DNA from: Branchiostoma lanceolatum | Taxonomy: Eukaryota; Chordata; Leptocardii; Amphioxiformes; Branchiostomatidae | Length of the DNA: 64,000 bases | Assembly: GCF_035083965.1 (NCBI RefSeq) | Contig: NC_089724.1 | Span: 5,628,001-5,692,000 of the forward strand | Direction of reading: 5' to 3' | Part shown: positions 28,101 through 36,258 of the stretch, piece by piece | Layout: each line of letters opens with the position of its first letter | Numbering within the stretch: position 1 is the stretch's first letter | Notes under the pieces: generated by a model | Databases searched by the model: none | The model's input: the letters and a program-made list of their open reading frames with translations, nothing else | Told to the model about the DNA's origin: nothing | Position numbers and translations under genes: made by a program

Positions 28101-30329
28101 TACCTTCCCATATTGGGCACCAGCGTCTAAGATGATGACTTTCTCCAAGTCTTCCACCTGGCTCAAGGCATCCCCGGCGGCTGCCTGTATTGAAGAAAAG
28201 AATTTTAAGGTATCAAAAAGTACCTCCTACACTGTTGAAACACACAAGGCAAGTAGAAAAGTCTCCTGGCTCCCGGGAATCGAACCTGGGCGGCCAGCTC
28301 ACGAACCCAACGCATTTACCAGTTACCACTAGGCTAAAAGGTCCAGACCTTTTAAACTGGTCAAGAAGTTACGCTTGAACCCCACTGTTACACTACTCCC
28401 CTTTTCTTTTTAGATCCATCCTCGAATCTCTGGGTTCGATATCTCCGTGCCGCACATTTTGCAATTACTCACAGGACCAGTGTGGGAACCACTGAAACAC
28501 ACGAGGCAAGTAATACAGTACTACTAGTCTACTGGCTCTCGAGAATCGAACCCGGGCAACCAGCTCAGGAACCCAAGGCACTTACCACAAGGCTAAAAGG
28601 TCCGGACCAGTTAGACTGGTCAGTAAGTGCCGCTTGAACCATACTGTCAACCTGTCATCAGAGATCAATCTACAACTCCAGTTCACGATAACATAGGCAC
28701 TTTGTTGTATTATTCAGATACAAGAGGGCCTGCATGGGGGGGTCCTGACAACGCTCTACGCTAAATTTAGAGGGCCGGCTACGCATTACGCTAAATTCAG
28801 GTAGCCTCTCTACGCTAAATTCTGAAGCTTCCCAATGCATTATGCAGGACTCAAAAACCTAGCGGCTGAACTAAGACGTCAAAGTTGGTAATGTATGAGG
28901 TTTGGAGGTGATATTAACATAGTCTTGGACATATCATATAAAGTAACAATGATAACGGCCAGCTCCCTATATAACTGATGCTGGAACATTTGGGGCACGG
29001 TCGTTCATGCATCAAGAAGAAGAAGAATACTACAGGCTGGCCTCCATTCTCAGTCAAAGGCTCTCCCGCACACTAGCATAAGTGTCAAACTTCTAAAAAC
29101 AACTGTATCATCAAACAAACAGATGAGGGCCTGCATGGGGGGGGGGGGGGGGGGGGGCGGTCCCGAAAACGCTCTACGCTAAATTCGGAGGGCCGGCTAC
29201 GTAATACGCTAAATTCAGAAAGCCTCCCTACGCACTTCGCTAAATTCAGAAAGCCCCCCCCTACGCTCTACGCTAAATTATGGAGTGGTCGGCAATGCTC
29301 TACGTAAAATTAAAACGCCCGATTACGCTCTACGTAAAAGGGGCATGCAGGCCTTCACAGATGAGAATTGAGTCCATGTTTTTTCTTATCTTTGCCATTC
29401 ATTGGTTTCAAAAGGGTCAGACGCAGGTTGACACGGTTTACTATAGATAAATAATTACGGAGGGATCATTCGGGAGACTGTGATGTCGCAAAGCTGAACC
29501 TGCACATATCTGCTCTACCCATGCTCATAGCCAGGATTTTGTTCATTTTTTTGGTAGATTATGGCACAAGCGAGCGTCGAAGGCGGGCGATTTATAGGGG
29601 GGTCGGAAAATTTTCAAAATTCAACCCTCTGAGATGACAGTTCCTACATTTTGAGGATTTCAAAGTAAGAACCGAAGGCTGTCAATAACAGACAAGTGAG
29701 AATGCATTAATTGACGTTTCTAACAGAAACCCCTTAGGTCTCTTCTGGCAAATGGTGGGACTTCAGCCAGAAACAGCGGCGCATTTATAAGTAATCTTAA
29801 GATCACAATGGGATCTTTATATAGACCCCGACTGTTTGCGTTGCAAGCTTTGTTTGCGCAATTTCCAACCTTTGAGATCACAATCCATGGATTACTTCAC
29901 GCGTGACATTTTTAATTAGGTCAACGACCTACAGGATGAGTCTCTTGGACCTTTACGTAAAATTAAAACGGCCGATTACGCTCTACGTAAAAGGGCATGC
30001 AGGCCCCCATACAACGGTGAACCATCATCGACATAATTATCATAATGCTCCTGACGACTTGATCTGATGTGGAACACTTGTCACTTAACGTTTCTTGGAG
30101 CTCTAAGAGTAGCCAACATTTGGTAGATTATATATGGCCTCAGGGAAGACCTTGAAACCTGAGGTACGCACGAAGAAAACTGTAACTCGCCGGGTGGGAG
30201 GGGGGCACCATGTGCATCGAAACCATACCGGCTACTTCTTTATGTCCGCCCTGAAAATTCCTTACAGTCCGACATAAAGAATTCCTACAGAATATACAAG
30301 CGTCTCACCTTGCCGTTACAGAAGGCCAT
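13112..30329 (-). CDS. GMPS: GMP synthase (glutamine-hydrolysing)
   Basis: Nineteen coding exons on the minus strand (high end-low end): 30329-30309, 28184-28104, 27330-27239, 26642-26528, 26381-26284, 25829-25726, 25181-25081, 24466-24320, 23954-23843, 23205-23054, 22565-22505, 21986-21874, 17767-17662, 16738-16623, 16194-16069, 15299-15184, 14701-14571, 14067-13895, 13213-13112. They total 2067 nt and 688 aa, close to the 693 aa human enzyme. The enzyme converts XMP, glutamine and ATP to GMP in purine synthesis. The glutamine amidotransferase domain has its nucleophile in GICYGMQ (Cys99) and the His-Glu pair in QFHPE (His185, Glu187). The ATP-pyrophosphatase P-loop is SGGVDS (239-244). The C-terminal XMP-binding domain ends in the conserved GTTEWE. 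The first exon encodes only MAFCNGK, matching the animal MALCNG start. The intron between 21874 and 17767 carries a LINE in the same orientation. All junctions keep frame with GT-AG borders. Confidence 0.97.
14151..14205. mobile_element. Partial copy of ACTGTAAATGCAG MITE family
   Basis: TATACTGTAAATGCAGAAAT followed by the GTGGTGGTTTTATGTTCGCGG section matches one end of the fuller copies at 32168 and 38450. The other terminus is missing. It lies in a GMPS intron. Confidence 0.6.
16878..17103. mobile_element. TIR element in GMPS intron
   Basis: GGCCACACCAATTTAATTTC at 16878 is the near-perfect reverse complement of the segment ending at 17103, giving inverted ends of about 32 bp around a core of about 160 bp. 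A GTGGTGGTTTTATTTT segment of the ACTGTAAA MITE family lies just outside at about 16800. There is no coding capacity. Confidence 0.65.
18155..21665 (-). mobile_element. Nearly full-length non-LTR retrotransposon (LINE), frameshifted
   Basis: The main ORF (21299-18723) encodes an apurinic-type endonuclease ([29 protein letters not shown]) and then a reverse transcriptase ([21 protein letters not shown], catalytic FADDIALI). The expected C-terminal part continues in another frame at 18757-18185 ([12 protein letters not shown], then [14 protein letters not shown]). A net frameshift near 18781-18790 separates the two, so this copy is inactive as it stands. The 3' end carries two GTAAAG units, a short tandem tail of the RTE type. 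About 360 nt of likely 5' UTR lies above 21300. The organisation and RT sequence resemble RTE/BovB-like endonuclease-reverse transcriptases, but clade assignment needs a tree. It lies in a GMPS intron in sense orientation. Confidence 0.88.
22185..22465. mobile_element. tRNA-related SINE copy
   Basis: The minus strand carries an RNA polymerase III B-box-like GTTCGAATCCCGGCTG and an A-box-like stretch near TAGTCCAGTGGTCA. The whole segment, including the GTGACAGAGAAGACAGACGC part, recurs at about 25938-26195. It lies between GMPS exons, 40 nt from the 22505-22565 exon. Confidence 0.65.
23587..23771. mobile_element. ACTGTAAATGCAG-family MITE
   Basis: It starts ACTATAAATGCAGAAATG and ends CTGAAATGCATTTAAGTA, with internal CGCGAAC segments shared with the copies at 32168 and 38450. 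It lies in a GMPS intron. Confidence 0.65.
24480..24655. repeat. 11 bp minisatellite (GTGATTGACAG)
   Basis: About fifteen imperfect units of GTGATTGACAG or GTGATTGATAG lie in direct orientation, beginning 14 bp beyond the acceptor side of the 24320-24466 GMPS exon. Confidence 0.85.
25200..25640 (-). mobile_element. LINE 3' fragment
   Basis: The minus-strand ORF at 25581-25297 contains [20 protein letters not shown], which resembles the degenerate C-terminus of CR1/jockey-type reverse transcriptases. It is followed by 3' sequence ending in AATAAAGAATTGAAAG, shared with repeats at 52371 and 52816. The copy is 5'-truncated and decayed, and lies between GMPS exons. Confidence 0.5.
25938..26195. 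mobile_element. tRNA-related SINE copy
   Basis: This is the second member of the family at 22185-22465, sharing GTGACAGAGAAGACAGACAC, the ATTTACAGGTTCATTGTAC segment and the tRNA-like part with GCCGGGATTTGAACTC (B box on the minus strand). It is not a functional tRNA because the cloverleaf is not intact. Confidence 0.65.
27052..27143. mobile_element. Palindromic MITE (TAGCCTGAGTACCAG)
   Basis: TAGCCTGAGTACCAGCCTCC at the left is inverted at the right end (GGAGGCTGGTACTCAGGCTA) with a core of about 50 bp. A related element lies at 27953-28066. It is non-coding and intronic in GMPS. Confidence 0.75.
27445..27565. mobile_element. Truncated SINE related to 41990-42290
   Basis: TTGATCCACTCACACCAGG, AAGTGTGGTGGGTTCTTT and GTGCTCGAGGTATGGCTCTC match the element at 41990-42290, but the tRNA-like part is absent. 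It lies in a GMPS intron. Confidence 0.55.
27953..28066. mobile_element. Palindromic MITE (TAGCCTGGGTACCATCCTC)
   Basis: TAGCCTGGGTACCATCCTC and its near reverse complement GAGGATGGCACCCAGGCTA bound about 114 bp, ending 38 bp from a GMPS splice donor. AGTAACTGCTGACTTG and CCAGCAGTTACTAC extend the stem inward. Confidence 0.75.
28255..28345 (-). mobile_element. tRNA-derived SINE head
   Basis: Read on the minus strand it has an A box (TAGCCTAGTGGTAACTGG) and a B box (GGTTCGATTCCCGGGAGCC) spaced as in a tRNA. A second copy at 28540-28625 has GGTTCGATTCTCGAGAGCC. It is a tRNA-like repeat and not a tRNA gene: the 5' and 3' acceptor halves do not pair. Confidence 0.65.
28540..28625 (-). mobile_element. 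Second tRNA-derived SINE head
   Basis: Diverged repeat of 28255-28345 with the same A/B box layout and the shared AAGGCTAAAAGGTCCGGACC end (plus strand). The two copies are in direct orientation about 285 bp apart. Confidence 0.6.
28725..30015. mobile_element. Repeat cluster with CTCTACGCTAAATT units and GGCCTGCATG ends
   Basis: GAGGGCCTGCATGGGGG at about 28730 and again at about 29126, and GGGCATGCAGGCC at about 29341 and 29992, look like inverted termini. Between them lie many degenerate units with TCTACGCTAAATTC and GGCCGGCTACG, later CTCTACGTAAAATTAAAACG. A G-homopolymer of about 20 interrupts at 29139. This looks like nested or fragmented copies of one non-autonomous family inside the first GMPS intron. 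No ORF with known motifs was found. Confidence 0.55.
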
Positions 30330-31551
30330 GCTTCCTTGAGTCCCTATGTTGAATCTTCAAGGAGGGAGAGGATAAGGAACCCAAAAGCGCTGCTTCGTAC
30401 CCGCCAAAATCGCCAAACCTGAGGTCGGACGATTCTATTACGCTTCATGGTCAAGGGAGGGATCTATATTTTGTATGACACAAATGATGATTTTTAAAAG
30501 ATTCTATGCAAAGAAAAGAATATCTAATTACAATTCTAACATTTTATTAGAATAAATGATTAAACTGTTTTTTTGAATGAAATTTTGTTGTATATTAGAC
30601 AAATATCTATTTTATCACAACCTATGGATATTTTGGTATATTCCTTAACAAGGTATTCTGGGATAGGTCGCCAAAGGTCATGTTGCAGCGGACGTCTATA
30701 TTTTGGTCGGTTTTTGTTTATTTTCCTCGCTTATAAGCACATTCATAGCCATATTGTCACCTCAGATATGTTTATGTGAGCTTTGCCTTTTGTTTAAGAG
30801 CCTGATGACGTAATCGCAATGTCGCATTTCGAGTTTATGATGGGTTTGCGTGGACTTTTCTGTTGCACGTGAGATGTGCTGCTGCTCACTTGTGGGAGGG
30901 GGGCAGAGTGATATTTTTCTGCCAGTTCTGTACAGTTCTACTAGTTCTAGTACTACTCAGCCATTTGGATTTCCAGGCTAAATGATTGCCAATGAGAGCT
31001 ATCAACTCACTGACATAAATCAATGGAGAATGTTTCCAAAACGGTCTAAGAAAGACTTGGGCTCATTGAAGCACACGTTGTTTTTGGAAAAAAAAATTGT
31101 CACTGCATGGCCCTTTCACAACCAGTAGTTGTATAAACCAAATTGTCATAAAAATAATACCTAGCACAATTAAATATTAGCTCTAGAACTTAAGAGGATG
31201 TTCCCTAAGTCAGAGTGGGTGGCTGGTACAAATAACAAGGTAAATCCAGGATGACTGGCACTGATAAACAGAGACGACTGCATGGCACATTTCACATCCC
31301 TACTAATAATGCACTTCGGAAAAGGACAGAAAAGAACACAGAAAAGCCATAGAAAACCACCAATCTGCCTAGAGAAATCTCAGCCATAAAAATGAGAAGT
31401 TCTGATTGGCTGACTGAGCAACACTTTGTCAATAGCATTTTTTCTTTGCCCTGTCAACATGGTCAATAGCCATGACAAATGCTAAAACCTTGTCATCTTC
31501 TCCCTCTTCTACAACAGGAGGAACACAAGGACTAGTGCAGCCCTCTGCACC
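30330..31551. promoter_or_regulatory. Divergent intergenic region GMPS / MRPL51
   Basis: The two start codons, 30329 on the minus strand and 31552 on the plus strand, face away from each other across 1.2 kb. Both promoters must be here or in nearby 5' UTR. No strong TATA box or CpG-rich core was pinned down, so a shared bidirectional promoter is an inference. Confidence 0.4.
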
Positions 31552-34224
31552 ATGAATGCCATCTGCAGATCGCTGAGGACCGTCGCCGGTCTTCACCAAC
31601 ATCAACAACTTCTGACAAGGCCTTTTTCTATAGGTAACAGTACATGTCATCTCTGTATCTTTATCTGTATAGCCAGCCTTTTTCTATATGGAACATTGCA
31701 TATCAGGTAATTAATTGTATGGGATGTTATGACACAGATCATAAAAGAACCCAACACACTTATCAAGAAGACTACGGGTGATCAAGAGTGCTTGTGACCT
31801 GCAGCAAAGCCACATTGCACTACTACTAGTACTAGTGCACTACTCGTGCACCTAGCCAAAAAATTATCAGTCCTCACCGCAGTTGAGGATGACTGTTTTA
31901 CCTAACACATCATTATGCATAACAACAGTAACTATGAATACAATGCAGATAGTGTTCTGGAAATCCTTTTAATTCATGTACTTTTACTGTGTTCTTTTTG
32001 CAGTGGAAAGAAAATGATTTTTTTTAAATTTTTAATTTATTGTAAAAGCGATTCTGTAGTACTAGTACAGTGTAGTCATACAAGGGAGACATCTTATCAG
32101 TGTCATGAATTCTGAGTGGAGAGGTCACCGTGAAAATGACACCACCGCAAAAGGTCCAGACTTAGGGTATACTGTAAATGCAGAAATGTATGCGGGAATT
32201 TAATTTCGCAGCAGGGAGAAAATTGAGTGTTTGAAGTGGTATTGAGTTTGCATTTGAAACGATAGTAGCGCTACAGTCACACAATGGAAGGGCTTTTTGC
32301 GGTGGTTTTAAGTTCACGGTAAAGAGTTCATGGCCAAAACTGTGAACATTAAACCACCGCGAACATTTCTGCATTTACAGTATACCGTAACCTTCTTCAA
32401 AAACCTGCCCACCACAGCCCCAGTTCTGCTGTACTGGAGAAAACAGCCGCGCCCGGTGATGCCAGAGCCACGCCTGCTGGACGAGTACGAGGACCACGCC
32501 TTCAGGAAGGTGTGGGCGCGGACTCCTCCTGGGCCCAAGACGTCTCCCAAGGACCAGTGGACCAAGGAGAAGGCCATGTTTGGTTGCTATGACTACCAGG
32601 ATATCTTAGGCAAGTACAAGAATTTAGAAAGACTTGTTGAGCAGCACAGAATGGTTCATATCTGGAACTCTGCTAAAGTATATAGCACAAGTGTGCAAAC
32701 TTTCTGTGAGGTATTACTGTATTCATAGCTTTAATCACATGGTTTACCTATTGGAAATCTGCAGTATAACCTTTAGCACACTGAAGTAGCCGTTTGGCAC
32801 CGAATTTCCCATTTTTCTTCCGCTGTTTCGACAGTATATCTGACAGTGATTTAATCATTCATGTCTGATAACCTGTTGCAGGTGACCACCCGTACATCCA
32901 CCCTCGCCACCTGTGTCTGGAGGGGCCGAAGCACGTCAGAGGTTTCCGTGGCAACGAGCTGCAGAGACTCATCCGCAAGTACGTCCACCACTGGCTCTCC
33001 TATTTCCTGCAGGGCTCGAAATACTGGGTGCATGTGCACCTTCGAAATCCCCAAAATTAGAGATGTGTACCTAATTTTTTATTTTAGGTGTACTGGTGCA
33101 CCTAGATGTCTTTGTAGGCTATAGGGTAAAGGTGATATTATATACAGAATATTCCTGAAATTTAAGTATCAGAAAAAGTAGTAGTGATACAACCTTTAAT
33201 GTACTTTGATGTATCACTTTAAAATTTTGAAGTTACAAAATGTCAGTTTGAAGTTCTTAAGCAGTAGGGTTTGCAAATATGTTTTGCTGACATTCTACTT
33301 TATCTTATGTTGTGTACCCCCAAAATTATTTCTGTGCACCTAAATTCTAAAGAATTCCCAAAAATGAATTTCGAGCACTGTGACCTGGCATAAATCATAT
33401 GAAACTGTCATATACTGTATGGGATGAAAATGCAATATTTTGTGTGATTGCATGTGACTTCAGAGCTGCCTTGATGGTTGGATGTATTGAATCAGATGAA
33501 TTACTCACAGTAAATACATCCATCACTGCATCTTTTCTCCCCTATTTCCTGACATAAAGCATCTGGTACAAATGCTAACCATGTAAGGGTGTTTACGTGT
33601 GACTGCACGCCTGCCTTGATGGTTGGATAAACCTAAAGAAAGTCATACCTATAAATTTATGAATACTTATACACACTCACTCACACTCACTATCCGGTTT
33701 AGCATCTTCTTTTTCCCATCATCTGGGGGTTTGACGTACTTGCACGCGGATGGGGAAGCTTGGTGGCCGCTTGCCAGGTGCCTCTGTCCTGTGGACTCAC
33801 ATTGTGTAGGTTAAGGTGGTGGAAGTCCTCCTTGATGTTATAGTAATACATATTCAACTTTACATGGCAAGTTACAGGTTGGATTATGGAGGACAATACT
33901 TAATCGTACTGTGAGCACAGACAACCTATATAAAAATATGGGAGATGAGCATCCTCCTCTTATACATGTAGCAAGGGCTCCATATTTGTCTATGTGTTGG
34001 ACAACTCTTCAAATGGTTTTTCTCAACTTTTTTTCATGTACCTGGGCTGAATGACTTCTGTATTGTGTGCACACTAAAATGGTAACATGTTTTTCATTTC
34101 TTTCCTATTTTTCAGGAAATGCATGGCAGGGAAATACATGGGAGAAGAAGACTGGAAAAACCTTCAGAAGAGGATCAACTACCTGTATAGAAAAATGAAC
34201 AGAAAAGGAGTGTACAGAAATTAG
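31552..34224 (+). CDS. MRPL51: Mitochondrial ribosomal protein L51 (mL51)
   Basis: Four exons, 31552-31633, 32418-32609, 32882-32978 and 34116-34224, give 480 nt and 159 aa; human L51 is 128 aa. It is a component of the large subunit of the mitochondrial ribosome. The N-terminus (MNAICRSLRTVAGLHQHQ) is basic, Ser/Arg-rich and lacks acidic residues, as in a mitochondrial targeting peptide. Family motifs are KAMFGCYDYQDILG, GPKHVRGFRGNELQRLIRK and the basic C-terminus LQKRINYLYRKMNRKG. The second intron starts with GC (TTAG|GCAAGT) and ends in CAG; only this donor keeps phase. The acceptor chosen for exon 2 (CACCACAG|CC) is the one that fits phase, and it lies about 33 bp after a MITE. The exon 1 to exon 2 junction is the least certain part. 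Confidence 0.9.
32168..32384. mobile_element. ACTGTAAATGCAG-family MITE next to MRPL51 exon 2
   Basis: TATACTGTAAATGCAGAAAT at the left is mirrored by CATTTCTGCATTTACAGTAT at the right, with TATA at both edges suggesting TA-type insertion. The interior is TIR-extended with CGCGAACA segments. It is a full copy of about 217 bp. Confidence 0.8.
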
Positions 34225-34289
34225 CGTTTAAATTGTCCAAGTTTGTTGACATAAACTATTGTTGTTGGTCCAGATGTCAGTAGGTATAA

Positions 34290-34610
34290 AAAAAACTAGA
34301 GTCCGTAGGACACAATCCTCCATGAAGTAATTATGGTGTTTGCACTGTGGCTAAGCTGTTTGATACCCTCTTTATCTATTGACATGCCAAATTTTAGACA
34401 AATCCATCAGAACGATCTTAATTTATAGGTGCAAAGACAAGGATTTAGTGTGAAAGTTGGAAAGTCTCATCTTAGCAAAGAATGCTATAATTGATTCATT
34501 TTCTCATAGATTATCTAAATGAGTTATATCTTTGAACGTATGGACAAGAGTGACTATAATATTCGTTCAGGAGGTGAACCTCCTTCATGGAGTAACTAGC
34601 TAGATGTAAG
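34290..34610. mobile_element. Repeat-like segment with CTCCATGAAG / CTTCATGGAG ends
   Basis: ACAATCCTCCATGAAG near 34311 and AACCTCCTTCATGGAG near 34591 are inverted to each other, bounding AT-rich non-coding sequence downstream of MRPL51. The exact boundaries were not resolved. Confidence 0.4.
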
Positions 34611-34870
34611 TATGTAGTAGTAGTAGTAGAATCCAGTATTTTGATTTTAACTGCTGCCAGGGTCCTTGACACAGGGGCGGGCAGCAGCCGGCTAGTCGTC
34701 ACACCCCTCTTCCATGCAGCTCTGTCCAGGGGGTTCACGCTGGTCAGGCCGCACACCTTCATGTCCTTCCTGACACACTCCATCCACGATTTCCTAGGTC
34801 TACCACGACCTCTGCTGCCTGGCAACTGCATTTTGGTGATGGTGTTGATGCAGCCACTGGCACATTCATC
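34610..34870 (-). mobile_element. 5'-truncated LINE C-terminal fragment
   Basis: The minus-strand reading GRGRPRKSWMECVRKDMKV then NPLDRAAWKRG is the typical tail end of a non-LTR retrotransposon ORF. It ends near a (TAG)n run at 34616-34630, the likely 3' tail. It is missing everything upstream. Confidence 0.75.
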
Positions 34871-34961
34871 TCCATGTATAAAGTACATAATAAAAGTATG
34901 GGACTAGAGACACTCCTATGAAAGCCGGTGGTCTTTGTTGAAAGGAAAATGAAGCCGCCCC

Positions 34962-34967
34962 AATAAA
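34962..34967 (+). promoter_or_regulatory. Possible MRPL51 poly(A) signal
   Basis: AATAAA in CCAATAAATAAACG lies 740 nt past the stop codon and downstream of inserted repeats. Another AATAAA-like hexamer lies near 34888. The true site is undecided. Confidence 0.3.
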
Positions 34968-34989
34968 TAAACGTGTCCCTATGCTTTAT

Positions 34990-36258
34990 ACTGCATGTGT
35001 CTTTTTATTTAGGAGTTTTTGTGTACATATACTTTCCTGTTGCGTTCCAGACTAAACCTTGAGTAAAGTGGGAATTGGGTGCCAAACAGCTACTTTAGAG
35101 TCCTAAAGGTTAAGACAGTTAAGTTAGAGTATATAAGATTTTCTGCTCTCTTGAAATACTTACAGTGCCAGTAAGGAATTAGGTCAGGGGGTAGTGAGTT
35201 GTCTTGCCAACTTGTGCAATCAACTATATCTCTGACCGCAATTGACAATAGAATCTATTCAAGTATTTTGTATGCAAAGCTAACTTTAGAATACGACCGA
35301 CAACTAGAGACAACATCTGTCACCATCTTTATTGAAGAGAACAAAAAAGAATCGTTCTAATCATCTGTCACCACTTATATCATCGAAGAGAACAAAGAAA
35401 ATAGTCATTCCAACCATATTCACAAAGAACATGTACTCTTGTCGGTTAACCATGCGCCTATTCATACACCCCCGCAAATCTTCAAATGCTACATAAGAAT
35501 GTACATGTGTTACATGGGCGATACCGGTTATCACAAAATACACACAATGTAGCAACTATTATCTTATATATGTATATCATGACATATCTTTCTCAAGGCC
35601 CCGGAATTCGAACCTTTCATATCTCAGTCCTACAAATTGTTGATGTCTACTTAATAAAGAGCAAAAATGTTTTTGTTGCACCAGTACTGTTTAATTTTCT
35701 ATATCTGACAACGTAAAGTTCACTCGAAAATAATGATAAAACACTTGGAAGCAAACAAACATTACTGTCAAATGATTCAGCTTCCCTATACCGGCAGTCA
35801 TATATAGCGTGCAGGGATACTTAGCCTCTTTTTAAAAAGCATCAAAGCTTTGTTATATTTCAAACGAAAACACCGTTAACATGTACAGGCACTGCTCAAG
35901 AAACAAACCGTACACCAAAAAAACTCGCCTTTGTATTTCCCCATGACTTATCGAGCTGTCTTGTAAACACGGTTAAATTTCTGCCTGGCATGACAGTGGC
36001 GTGAAATTTAGCCCCTATCTCACTGGACTCGCGGCACGTTGGCGACCTCTCTGCGACCGAGTGATTTGACAGTCCGCTAAACAAATTTCATCGAAAGACC
36101 CTTGTCTTTTTAATCATACTTGTAAATGTTTGCATGATACATGTATTCGGGTTATAAAGTCAAGGGTAATACTAGTAACACAAATCCAATTTAGGATGTA
36201 GCGAGGCCGCCAACGTACCGCGTGTCCAGTGAGATTGAGGCTTTGGATCATTGATTCT
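34990..36258. other. Intergenic region, MRPL51 to BRICHOS gene
   Basis: No coding exon was recognised. An imperfect direct repeat of about 57 bp (CATCTGTCACCA...GAAGAGAACAAA) occurs at about 35315 and 35372. The 3' UTR of the minus-strand BRICHOS gene should lie just below 36259. Confidence 0.45.

Noticed and set aside
28255-28345. tRNA gene
   Set aside because: A and B boxes are present but the acceptor stem does not pair and a sibling copy lies nearby, so it is a SINE head.
31429-31650. 73 aa minus-strand ORF
   Set aside because: It lies antisense to MRPL51 exon 1; the plus strand has the better start, targeting peptide and splice donor.
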